A stretch of DNA of 64,000 nt from Thainema sp966674685 (lineage in GTDB: Bacteria; Cyanobacteriota; Cyanobacteriia; Phormidesmidales; Phormidesmidaceae), in contig CBKWJC010000034.1 of assembly GCA_966674685.1 (NCBI GenBank), positions 1 through 64,000 of the forward strand, written 5' to 3'. The notes beneath the pieces are model-generated. The model did not search any database. It saw nothing but the letters and a program-made list of their open reading frames with translations, and was not told the DNA's origin. Below are positions 17,649-26,800 of this stretch, one piece after another. The translations under genes were made by a program, and so were the position numbers. Within the stretch, counting starts at the first letter, position 1, and every line of letters begins with the position of its first letter.

Positions 17649-18545
17649 CTACTGCGCCCCAGCTCCAGCCGGTTCGGTACGCTGCTTCTTTCCGCCCAAC
17701 TTACCGTTTCCTTGTCCATTCGAAGAAGACTTTTTCTTAGACGAGGTTGACGTACGCCAATCCTTTTGCTGATCGAACCAGTTGGTTGCCGCTGCGTCAA
17801 TGGCGTCAAACGTTGCGCTAATGTTACGGATGAACGTCTGAATCCGCTGGGCTACAAGGAATTTACTGTTGCGATCGCTTTGCTCCAGTGCTCCTCGAAG
17901 TCCTAGACCGCTTTTATCGATGGTGTAGCGGGTTCCCGGCTCCATCGCTGGAAATGTAAAGACCCCGATTAAATTGGGCGATGATTTAATGTTCTGGTAG
18001 ATATCCTCCTCTTCCAGATAAGAAAAGTCAGCCGCGCTGACGCGCCCCTCATTCAGCACTAAAATATGCGGAATCGAGTTGCCCAGCATTTCAACGCTTT
18101 TCTGAAGCTGGCGAATACTCTCCCAGCAACCATCACTGACAAAGATTTTGAGCAGCCGTACTCTGCCTTCAAAGCGCTGCTTTAAGCTCTCCACCACGCT
18201 GAGATCTTCCAACCATGCTTGAAAGACATCGATGATATTAGACGGCAGGTTAACCACTACATCCTTATGGCTAACAACCGCAGTTTCGTAGATGACATCA
18301 GGATTTGAGCGCTTCGCCGGATCGTCGGAGATCGTAATAGTTCGAGTCTCCACCTGATCTCGATACATTCGCCCAACATCGTCTATTTGGGCATCGGCTT
18401 CAATTAACATGAAGCTATCCTTCCCTCTTGCTTCTGCGTCAAGCAGATACTGACAAAGGGCTTGGCAAATTGCCGTTTTCCCAACGCCGCCTTTCTGTCC
18501 ACCGACAATATAAATGGTTCTAATCGTATCTTGACTTGAACTCAT
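17649..18545 (-). CDS. ParA/StbB-like P-loop ATPase
   Basis: A 298-residue SIMIBI-class ATPase. It opens with TIYIVGGQKGGVGKTAICQAL, the deviant Walker A of the ParA/MinD family (KGGVGKT). The middle has VVNLPSN and HILVLNEGR segments in the places expected for the Walker B-like strand and base-binding loop. The last 40 residues are Lys/Ser/Gly-rich and probably flexible. It is the third gene after the ParM-like actin. That context fits a plasmid stability or transfer-positioning factor like StbB of conjugative plasmids rather than a classical ParA, because a separate parAB pair exists at 34526-36453. Confidence 0.75.
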   Translation of the reverse strand: MSSSQDTIRTIYIVGGQKGGVGKTAICQALCQYLLDAEARGKDSFMLIEADAQIDDVGRMYRDQVETRTITISDDPAKRSNPDVIYETAVVSHKDVVVNLPSNIIDVFQAWLEDLSVVESLKQRFEGRVRLLKIFVSDGCWESIRQLQKSVEMLGNSIPHILVLNEGRVSAADFSYLEEEDIYQNIKSSPNLIGVFTFPAMEPGTRYTIDKSGLGLRGALEQSDRNSKFLVAQRIQTFIRNISATFDAIDAAATNWFDQQKDWRTSTSSKKKSSSNGQGNGKLGGKKQRTEPAGAGAQ

Positions 18546-18571
18546 TGAGATACCTCCATTCCAACCAAATT

Positions 18572-19099
18572 TCAGGCTCCAAACATGCCTGAAATGTCGT
18601 TCATTCGCTCTCGATCGCTGTCACCGAGCTCACCGATGGCAGCCTCTTCTACTGTTTCAAACCCGTTGCCGTGACCATTAGAACTGGCCTCCCCAACAGA
18701 GGCAAAATCACTAATCTTCAGCCCCGCCAATGAATCATTTCCATGACTGTCATGGGTTTTGACGGCTTGAGGCGTTCCCCCCAACCGACTCACCACGTCC
18801 TGTGGAGAGATATCACAGGCTGCACAAATCGATTCAATCGTTCCCCAGTGATGCCAAATACTTTTCCAACCTTCCTGAACTAAATGTTCTTTTTTATCCA
18901 GCTCACCCTTTGATTGAATGAGCGAATTCAAAGCCCGAACAAAAAACGAGTGATATAGAAATTCCTGTAACAAGAATTTGGGTTCAATAGGATGCTTTCT
19001 AAGATATTCAATGACATAAGCCATTGCAGTACCTTCTTGAGCACGGATTCGAGGAAACTGAATTTTTAGCCTGTCATCTTTTCTGGTCTGGCTCATCAT
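18572..19099 (-). CDS. Small hypothetical protein in the ParR position
   Basis: A 175-residue soluble protein lying 8 bp after the ParM-like gene. The N-terminal 100 residues are basic and helical (RKDDRLKIQFPRI, LLQEFLYHSFFVRALNSLI). The rest is Gly/Ser/Asp-rich and ends in an acidic helix with DISGMFGA. In ParMRC systems the gene after parM encodes the DNA-binding adaptor ParR, whose acidic C terminus binds the filament. Size, order and the acidic tail fit, but no sequence motif proves it, so ParR-like is inference. Confidence 0.6.
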   Translation of the reverse strand: MMSQTRKDDRLKIQFPRIRAQEGTAMAYVIEYLRKHPIEPKFLLQEFLYHSFFVRALNSLIQSKGELDKKEHLVQEGWKSIWHHWGTIESICAACDISPQDVVSRLGGTPQAVKTHDSHGNDSLAGLKISDFASVGEASSNGHGNGFETVEEAAIGELGDSDRERMNDISGMFGA

Positions 19100-19107
19100 T
19101 CATACGC

Positions 19108-20241
19108 CTATTTATGGACAGCAATCGCTTCTTGATACATCGCGAAATGCAGGGCATAAACATCACGAAATCTGACCAATAGAGACTCACTATCGGGGTG
19201 GTGGGACAGCAACTGTCTCAGTCCCTCAGAGCGTTCATCAGCATTCCACGCAGGCTCAGCCCATGCAAACAGTTGGTCAAGTCTGTTTTTGAGATAGTAA
19301 GCCCCTCCGCCAGCAATAATCATTTCATCTAATTGCCTAGGTACCGCTGCTTCCAACCAGTTCGTGAGCAACGCCCAGTACTCCTCTCTAGCATTTTCAA
19401 TGACATCAACCAATGCTTTAGATTCCCGCTCAAAGTTCTCCGGATGAAAGGATTTCAATAAAATTCTCAGGTTGGGATCATCCGACGTAATGCTAGATCC
19501 CATACCGTAAATGGCCTGGGTGAGCAATTCAGCATTATCAAGTGAAGAGCGTTGCATCACACTCTCAACCAGCCTGATAAAGCCTAGGCTAGTCGTTTGG
19601 CTTTCATGGGTGAGGCTACCTTTATCAAACACCAGCAAACTGGTATTTCGATGGCCACACATCAGAACTACAATCTTTCGCTGAGCAAACCAGTTTTCAC
19701 CATGTTTTCTGGCGTAGCCTGCTATAAATCCAGCACCTTCGGGCAGGCACTTAAATTCATCTGTGTAGACATTTATTTTTTGATTCCGAAAATAATAATT
19801 TTTGGCCTCTTTTTGAAATTTCTCCTTCAACTGTTCGCGATTCGTATACTCTCCAAAGGGCAACAGCGTAGAGACAGCCACTTCAATTTCTCGATCCAAA
19901 CCTTCTTTTTGAATAATGGCCCCAATAATGGCCATCAACTTTGCTGCGCCCTGCTCGAACTTCAGTTGCGTCAGTTTTGGCGTACCGTGAAACTGCTTGG
20001 CTAAGTGTCCTAGAACAATGCAGTCATCCGCTGTCTTCTTAAATGACAACCAAGCATCATTCTCAGGCCAGGCATTATTCAAAGCTCCTCGGCTAGCCTT
20101 GTAGATATCAATGCTGGATTGAGGCAGAGTCAGAATCTGTGGCTCCATCACAACCACCCCAGTCCGCCCATCATTGACCTGATAAAGCGTCTTGCTGGCG
20201 GAGGAACCTTGGTCGCTAGAGATCATAAGCTTTGCTGCCAT
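19108..20241 (-). CDS. ParM-like plasmid segregation actin
   Basis: A 377-residue actin-fold ATPase. Landmarks in order: phosphate-1 loop ISSDQGSSASKT (residues 7-18), a PEGAGFIAGYA segment typical of ParM/Alp proteins, phosphate-2 loop VVLMCGHRNTSLLVFDKG, and adenosine loop IIAGGGAYYL. ParM filaments push sister plasmids apart after capture by ParR bound to parC. This is the first gene of the 18-kb minus-strand operon, so segregation is co-expressed with transfer functions. The start ATG is followed by AAKLMISSDQG, the expected first strand. Confidence 0.85.
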   Translation of the reverse strand: MAAKLMISSDQGSSASKTLYQVNDGRTGVVVMEPQILTLPQSSIDIYKASRGALNNAWPENDAWLSFKKTADDCIVLGHLAKQFHGTPKLTQLKFEQGAAKLMAIIGAIIQKEGLDREIEVAVSTLLPFGEYTNREQLKEKFQKEAKNYYFRNQKINVYTDEFKCLPEGAGFIAGYARKHGENWFAQRKIVVLMCGHRNTSLLVFDKGSLTHESQTTSLGFIRLVESVMQRSSLDNAELLTQAIYGMGSSITSDDPNLRILLKSFHPENFERESKALVDVIENAREEYWALLTNWLEAAVPRQLDEMIIAGGGAYYLKNRLDQLFAWAEPAWNADERSEGLRQLLSHHPDSESLLVRFRDVYALHFAMYQEAIAVHK

Positions 20242-20685
20242 GTGAATCTCACTTGCTTACGTCATCGCCCCTATCCTATGCAAGCTTACAATATTCGATA
20301 AATCCATCAATGGGTGAGTATCACAGAATCGGTGCTTTTTTACACCCAATCGTTAGAGATCAACTGTGGCCTTTTTCGATAAATCGTGTCCGCTGATGGC
20401 CTTTTATGGCCGATTAAGGCCAAAAATAAACAGTTTTTCAAAGATATACGACTAAAAGTGCGGCAGAATATCTCGAAACTGCGCCCCTTCATGACCAATC
20501 TTGCCGTTATGCGATTTTTGATGCCCCAACGTGTCCTCCTATGACCGAACATGTCCGCAAAAAAGAGGTTTGCGTAGTGCTTGATACCTTTTCGAGAACG
20601 GTCAAGCAATGGGCTTAAGGCACACGCTTTTTTACAACTTTAGATAAATGGGAATCCCATCGCTTTCGTCTTAGCTTCGAAACAG
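20242..20685. promoter_or_regulatory. Divergent control region between the two conjugation operons, candidate oriT/parC
   Basis: This is the only gap between the two long divergent operons, so promoters for both must lie here. It holds structured sequence: a direct repeat TTCGATAAATC at 20294-20304 and 20375-20385, a direct repeat TGGCCTTTT at 20367 and 20397, and an inverted repeat TGGCCTT/AAGGCCA (20397-20422). TGTCC words also recur at about 20387, 20530 and 20549. It sits immediately before the MobC-like and relaxase genes, the usual place for an origin of transfer, and immediately before parM, the usual place for parC. No nick site could be identified by eye. An open 89-codon frame inside it is judged spurious. 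Confidence 0.6.
20397..20422. repeat. Inverted repeat TGGCCTT/AAGGCCA in the divergent control region
   Basis: Perfect 7-bp arms (20397-20403 and 20416-20422) flank 12 bases that contain another TGGCC. The left arm also recurs as a direct repeat at 20367. It could be an operator, part of oriT or part of the partition site. Confidence 0.5.
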
Positions 20686-21039
20686 TTGGGTCAATTCCAT
20701 GCTGTGGTTAAGCGAAACAATCGGATCCCGGTTCGGGTCACACCGGACGAAAAGGAAACCATTCAATCCAGTGCCAGTGCAATCGGCACTAACGTATCTC
20801 GCATGTTGAGAGTATTGGGCCTGAAAGCAAAGGAACTTCATCAACTCATCGTACTGATCAGACGGATTACAGCCCGGCTATTGCGACTCAAGTCGCTCAG
20901 CTACCGACGGCAAGTTGATCCAGACGAAATTCGATCGGCTGTTGATGGAGCACTGGAGCCTTTACAGGCCGTCGAAAAGGCTTTGCAATCCCCTCCTGGA
21001 TCAGAGCCTCACGAAAAACGTAAATCAACTGAACCATGA
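20686..21039 (+). CDS. MobC-like relaxosome accessory protein
   Basis: A 117-residue basic protein of the MobC/ribbon-helix-helix type. Residues about 13-25 (RIPVRVTPDEKET) form the DNA-binding strand and turn, followed by the helix pair around GTNVSRMLRVLGLKAKEL and a long basic helix (LIRRITARLLRLKSL). Such proteins bind oriT and help the relaxase to nick. The stop overlaps the relaxase ATG by 4 bp (ATGA), a strong sign of joint function. The start is uncertain: the frame opens with TTG at 20686, and a GTG at 20704 is a fair alternative that keeps the domain intact. Confidence 0.78.
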   Translation: MGQFHAVVKRNNRIPVRVTPDEKETIQSSASAIGTNVSRMLRVLGLKAKELHQLIVLIRRITARLLRLKSLSYRRQVDPDEIRSAVDGALEPLQAVEKALQSPPGSEPHEKRKSTEP

Positions 21040-23207
21040 TTGGTAACGTTACAACAAGCAACGATTTTCAGAAGACAACCCGATACGTTTGTCGGGCTGG
21101 TTCTCAACAAGTCTATGCCAACTTTGGAGCCGCCGTCACCAATGACGCTAACTGGATTGCGCAGGCGATGGCATCCACAGCCCAGCAGGGAGTCCGTGTT
21201 GAAAAACCTTGCTATCACATCTCGATTTCTCCTAGCCCAAAAGATGAGCTTTGCGACGGGGATTGGTACCGTCTCACTGAAGACTTTTTAGGGGAAATGG
21301 GATTGGCCGATCGGCAAGCCGTGGGATGGCTCCATCACGATGCGACCTTTCCAGACGGTCACCCTAGATCCCACTTACATCTGGTTATCAACCGAGTTGG
21401 TGAACTGGGACAGACTTACTCGACCGCTTGGGATTATCGCAAAGTCGATCGGGTACTGAGACATCTAGAGGCTAGCTACCAGCTCGACTCAGTTAGGCCA
21501 GCCAGTGAAGCCGCCATTAGGCGAGACACACCAGGGCAAATACATCGGGTCGCAGCTGAGCAAGCGCACTACCACGCAGCAGATCATCCCCGTTCAGACC
21601 CTCCTGAACCCAGTATCAGACGCCAGCTCCAATCTGCCCTTGATGCTGCGATCGCACAAACCACATCACCCAATGACATTGTCGAAATCCTATCGCAGCA
21701 GGGCATCGAAACCCAGATCAAGGACCGGGGCTGGAGTTTTGCCAAAGATGGTGTCTACCTGGCTGGCAGCCAACTCGGACGGCGTTATTCACTAAATTCG
21801 GTAGAGCAGATGGTCGATCAGCAGCCTTCCTCTCAAGCTCAATCACCAAAGCCAAATCAACAGCCGGATCAAAAGCAGCTGCTACAAAGTCGGAAACGGC
21901 AGCGCCGACTGACCATGCAGGAGATCATGCAGGAAAGCTCTGAAGCTCAGGCGGGATCGCAGCAGCGGCAGCGATCGGCTCGTAGCCTGAACTCAATGGG
22001 TCAGCACATGATGCGGGACTCAGATGAGGTCGATGGCCTTACCTTTATCGGCGGTGCGATCGCAACCGCTGGTGCTGCCGTTGAGATAGGCGAAGCTTTT
22101 TCCCAGCAAATTGCGCAGGCTAGAGCCAAAGCCGAAGGTAAACACGCTATCGAACAGGTCAAGAAGCTAGAAGAAATTGGCGATCGCACTACGGCTCTGG
22201 AAAATACCCTGGTTAAACAAGCCCACCAGATGAACCGCTCTCAGCGAGAGAACCAATCGGCAATCAAATCGCCAGAGAACACTCCTAGCATTGATGTTGC
22301 TGATTCGCCCGCCGCACAAAGCCTTAATCTCGCGAATAAGCGGTTAATAACGATTGGAAAGCAGCTCGGGGTTGAGTTAGAAGCAGCAGAACCGATCGAA
22401 CTGGATCCGACTGCCCCCACGGGCAAACAACTCGACCAGATGGATAAAGCCATTGCTCAGTTGGATAAGCGTCTCGGCACGCTAGAAGAAGCGGTGGCCG
22501 AGATCACTCAGATGCCAGAACCTACACTCGCTCAGGGGGCTGATATTGCCCAAGCAATGGAGCAGTTCATCCAGGCGAGGACTCAATTTAGAGGCGAGAC
22601 CGAACCCAGCACCTTCATCAGCTCTGCGGGCGTGGTTGCGCTGACCAGGGAAGGGTTTCAACAGCAAGATGCTCGACTTACGATTACCGATGCCGACTAC
22701 GGCACCGTCTTTGAAGCCGTTAAGCCCATCGATCGCAACTGGGAAGCCCAAATTAACGAATTACAGCCCGAACAGGCCGAAACGATCACCCAATTGCCCC
22801 AATCCGTTGAGGCATACAGCCAGTACAAACAGGGGCAGCAAATTGTCAGCGCCCTGCAATCCCTGGCATCTGGCGAGTTTGAGAACGATCACGGCCAAAT
22901 TGACTGGAGCAGTCGAGCCTCTGGCTTCCGCTATCGCTTCAACATTAAACGACATCCTGACAGCAGGCAGCAGGTAACGGGGCGTGATGCCAATAGTGAC
23001 GATATTGTCTTCAACGCCACGATTAGCCGGGAGAACAACGTCTTCGTGGCCCAGAACAACATTCCCAATCAACACAGCAACGAGCTGCTCAACCAACGTG
23101 AACCGGTATTAACTCCAGATTGGGAGCTATCACCTGAAGCAGACTCCCAAGGCATCATCTTGGGGATTCAGCCCCAACCATCCCGGCAACGAGAGCTGGA
23201 ATTGTAG
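21036..23207 (+). CDS. MOBP-type relaxase (Relaxase/VirD2-like nuclease)
   Basis: A 723-residue conjugative relaxase. The N-terminal 150 residues follow the Pfam Relaxase pattern. Tyr17 in TTRYVCR is the likely nicking tyrosine. CYHISISPSPKDEL is the second motif. LHHDATFPDGHPRSHLHLVINRV supplies the metal-binding histidines (H109, H113, H115 by my count). Residues about 210-270 carry a YLAGSQLGRRYSL segment seen in relaxases with primase-like regions. The C-terminal 400 residues are helical and acidic, probably for coupling-protein contact. The last residues are SRQRELEL, resembling the ends of the 293-aa and 2325-aa proteins. It nicks oriT and pilots the strand through the channel. Confidence 0.88.
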   Translation: MIGNVTTSNDFQKTTRYVCRAGSQQVYANFGAAVTNDANWIAQAMASTAQQGVRVEKPCYHISISPSPKDELCDGDWYRLTEDFLGEMGLADRQAVGWLHHDATFPDGHPRSHLHLVINRVGELGQTYSTAWDYRKVDRVLRHLEASYQLDSVRPASEAAIRRDTPGQIHRVAAEQAHYHAADHPRSDPPEPSIRRQLQSALDAAIAQTTSPNDIVEILSQQGIETQIKDRGWSFAKDGVYLAGSQLGRRYSLNSVEQMVDQQPSSQAQSPKPNQQPDQKQLLQSRKRQRRLTMQEIMQESSEAQAGSQQRQRSARSLNSMGQHMMRDSDEVDGLTFIGGAIATAGAAVEIGEAFSQQIAQARAKAEGKHAIEQVKKLEEIGDRTTALENTLVKQAHQMNRSQRENQSAIKSPENTPSIDVADSPAAQSLNLANKRLITIGKQLGVELEAAEPIELDPTAPTGKQLDQMDKAIAQLDKRLGTLEEAVAEITQMPEPTLAQGADIAQAMEQFIQARTQFRGETEPSTFISSAGVVALTREGFQQQDARLTITDADYGTVFEAVKPIDRNWEAQINELQPEQAETITQLPQSVEAYSQYKQGQQIVSALQSLASGEFENDHGQIDWSSRASGFRYRFNIKRHPDSRQQVTGRDANSDDIVFNATISRENNVFVAQNNIPNQHSNELLNQREPVLTPDWELSPEADSQGIILGIQPQPSRQRELEL

Positions 23208-23260
23208 GGAACAGACTTTTCAACACAGTTCAAGACAAGACGCAGTTAAGAGGTACCCGA

Positions 23261-23860
23261 ATGACCTTCGTTAAACGCAACCAACGCAAGCCTAACGTGA
23301 TCCGATTTCAACTGCTCTGGAAAATAGTTAGTCTACATCGTAACGAAGTCAGACTCATTGCCACATTGGCAGCTATTACAGGCTATATGGTGTTCGCCAG
23401 TCCGGCAGTTTTGATGACCGCAATTATTATCGGCACGATTGCGATCGCATTTGGACTAATCAACCGCAGTGCTCAGTCCGTTGCAGGTCTGGGTTTGCCA
23501 ATTCAAGGCTGGCATCTGGCCAGCATCGTAATTGCCATTTCTGCCCTGGTTGGGATGGGGTCAACTGACCCCCTCTTGGCCCAAATGTTCAACAACCTAG
23601 AGCAGTCAGTCAATGATGCCATCAACAACACTGGCGGCACCTCAATTTCCCCTGAAACCATCACAACGATCTTCAATATTTTCCGCATCCTGATTGTTCT
23701 AGCCTTCCTGATTGGCGTGGTGATTGTCTTTACCCAGGCAACGCGAGGCGGAGACTGGCAACCAATCGCCAACCTGCTCGCAATTGGGATAGCGTTCGTT
23801 ATCGGTGTTGAGGTGATTTCCACCCTGATTATTGGCGGCGGAGCCAGTGCTGGTGGATAA
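23261..23860 (+). CDS. VirB2/TrbC-like conjugative pilin candidate
   Basis: A 199-residue, very hydrophobic protein. A likely signal-peptidase site (TDPLLAQ) at about residue 107 would release a mature product of about 92 residues with two transmembrane helices (IFRILIVLAFLIGVVIVF and LLAIGIAFVIGVEVISTLII) and a Gly-rich end, the shape of TrbC/VirB2/TraA pilins. The leader is long and itself contains hydrophobic segments, as in some F-type pilins. Position, directly before virB4, agrees. Function is inferred from topology and context, not from sequence similarity. Confidence 0.6.
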   Translation: MTFVKRNQRKPNVIRFQLLWKIVSLHRNEVRLIATLAAITGYMVFASPAVLMTAIIIGTIAIAFGLINRSAQSVAGLGLPIQGWHLASIVIAISALVGMGSTDPLLAQMFNNLEQSVNDAINNTGGTSISPETITTIFNIFRILIVLAFLIGVVIVFTQATRGGDWQPIANLLAIGIAFVIGVEVISTLIIGGGASAGG

Positions 23861-23888
23861 AAACGTTCTGTTAACTTGCATTTGAATC

Positions 23889-26800
23889 ATGACTCGTGAC
23901 GTAGACAGAGATCCGATCCGCGTCAACAAGTTGCTAGGGGAACGAGCCCGGATTGGTCCGATTCCCGCTGAACAACTGTTGCCCTGGGTCGCCATTGGTG
24001 GCATGAGCTTCTTTCTGTTCAAGATGCTCCTAGCTGTCTCCTTTATGGCCTGGTTACTGATTTGGTTCTGGCTGAATGGTACCTGGTGGCTCCTCACCGG
24101 ACGCAAAACCTATCAGTTCATCAAAAGCTGGGCACAGCCTCCCGGTTGGGACTGGACAAACGGTGAAACTTTATTTTTTCGTGCTCACGAAGATGCAGTC
24201 ATGTGGCAAAAATTTCGCAATTTTCTGAAACGAAACAAAAAAATTAAGCGAGAGACCCAAGCGGGTGAAAAGCAGTTTGCTTCCTTCCAAGATCTGACTC
24301 ACCTACACTCCATCGCGGAGGTGGAATTGAGTGGGCACAAGTTTGCTTGTCTCCTGCTCTATGATGCAGGCAAGGATCAATGGTCAGCAGAAATTCCGTT
24401 CCAGTTACAGGGCTTACACCCCCAGCTGTATCGCTCAGAAGTTGAAGATGCGATCGCATCGATTCAGCAAGGAATGTCGGAAATTCTAGAGGGGGAACGT
24501 CTACGGTTCCATACTGACTGCCGGTCGTCTATTAAAACCCGTAAATCGGAGCTGCGTACTCTCTCGCGGGCCACCCAGATGCCCTCAGTTGCCGTCATGC
24601 TGCTGGATGAGGAAGTCCGCACCCAAGAGCTAACTGAAAAGGGGGCACGGCAGGTTTGGTCACAAACGGTATGGGCCACTTGGTCTACGGCCCATGCCAA
24701 CGAACAGGGGACAGACGCTATCGGCAAAGCAGTTCTCCAGGCCAAAAAACTGATTGATCAGCGTGTTCGCAAGATTGCAGGTACAGAAGCCATCCACTTT
24801 CAGCGATTTTATCTGAAGCTTATTCGCCAGATTCACGACAGCGGCTATATCAACTGGCGCAATATTTTAGAAACCAAAGCTCGGCTCAATGTTGAACCGA
24901 TGGATGCCCAGGAACTTTGGGAATGGCTCTGGTACCGCTTCAATCGACGCAAGGCTCCTCAGCTGACTCAGTACATTCGAGTGCAGTCTACCGACGATGG
25001 CATTCGGCAGCGAATTCCGCCTTCCGGTCAAAAAGACCTGGTAACACTACTGCTACAAGGCGATCGCGGTCAGTCTTCCTGCCCCAAGCATAAGCGACAA
25101 CACGGCTACGTGTACGTTAATGGTCTGGTCGGAAAGGTCGCCGTCATTGAAGCTCCTCCAGAGCTATGGCGCAATACCCGGCAGCAGCTCAAATGGATTT
25201 GGGATCGACTCTCTCAAGCTTGGATTCGGGACACCGAATGCGTGGTAGAGGTCACCCACAAAGAAGCCTGGTCTACCCAGGATGAGCTGGAGAAAATGAA
25301 CCGCCAAAGCTATTTTGAGGCTCAACGAGCAGCCGTGTACGGAACAGGTCAAGACGTATCGGCCAGTCTCCAGCGACAACAGGCAGAGCAAGCTCTGATA
25401 AAAATTTATGAGGGACAACGCCCCCTGCTGGTAGCCTGTACATTCATTGTCTGGCGAAAGACGGAGCGGGCTTGTGATGAAGCGATCGCACAGCTCTGTA
25501 ACTCATTTGGAGCCGCCGAAGCCGTTGTTGAAAATGATGTCTGCTGGCGGGTGTGGTTAGAGACCCTACCGATTAACACATTTCCGCTGCTGACGCGCTA
25601 CAACGCCTTTTCTGAGCGACGCGTTGTTTTAGATACTGAAACCGTCGCTGGCTTCCTACCGCTAACCTGTCCTAAAGACATCCAACAGCGAGGCGTGGAG
25701 TTTCTGACCGAAGAAGGGGGAAAGCCGCTCTATGTGGATCTGTTCAGCGGCACGGGGCGGGTGCTGATCACGGGCACTACCGGCTCGGGTAAGTCTGTAC
25801 TTGGCTGGCGGTTTATCGAAGATGCCCTGGCTCAAAATATTCCGGTCGTCGGGATTGACCTCAGTAGCGGCGGTGACTCAACTTTTCAGACGGCTGTGCA
25901 ATCCCTCGGTAAGTACGGAGCCTATGTCGATATCCTGCACGAACGACTCAATCTGCTGGAGCCACCCAATTTGCTTAATCTAGAGCCGGATGACCAGCTA
26001 CAGCGGTTCAAGCGGTGGAAGGATTTTGTGCGGCAGGCCATTGTTGCGATCGCAATGGGGCAAATTAATGACCAGCAGTTGCTAGAGCGGGTCAACAGCA
26101 TCGTTCTGCGGACGCTAGATGTCTTTTTTTCTGATCCTGAAATTACCGAACGCTACAACGAGGCGATCGAGCAGGGCTGGCAGTCGGATGCCTGGCAGAA
26201 GATGCCCACGCTTCATAATTTTTTGAAGTTTTGCTCACGAGAGCAGCTTGACCTCAAAAGCTATGAAGACATAGACGCACAAGCAATTAACCAGATTGTG
26301 GCCCAGGTAGGAGCCAAGCTAGTTGATCCAAATATCGGTGATGCCATTGGACGACCCAGTTCGGTAAATCCGGAACCGATGATCACGTTTTATGCGCTGT
26401 CGGGGCTAACCAACGAAAGTAATTCCTACATCATGGCGCTCTCTGCACAAATGGCAGCACTGCGCAATGCTTTGGCTCATAATCGTTCCCTGTTTGTCGG
26501 AGATGAGCTGTCGGTCTTGCTGAGTAAACGAGGCTTTGCTGACATCGTGGGGGAAACCTTTGCCACCGGGCGAAAGGAAGGAATCAGCGCGGTGATTTTA
26601 GCGCAAGACCTAGATGCGATCGTCGAGTGTAGTGCTTCAGCCAAGATTCTAGCCAATATCAGCATCACCATTACCGGCAAAACCACCCATGCAGGCTGTA
26701 ACGCCTACATGCAGGCATTAGACTATCCCGCCAATATCATCAAATACAACGCCACCGAACGCTTTAAGGGTAGCAAAGCCGATTTATTTACTCGTTGGCT

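Noticed and set aside
20340..20609. 89-codon minus-strand frame in the divergent control region
   Set aside because: No ribosome site, unnatural composition, and it overlaps the repeats that suggest a regulatory region.
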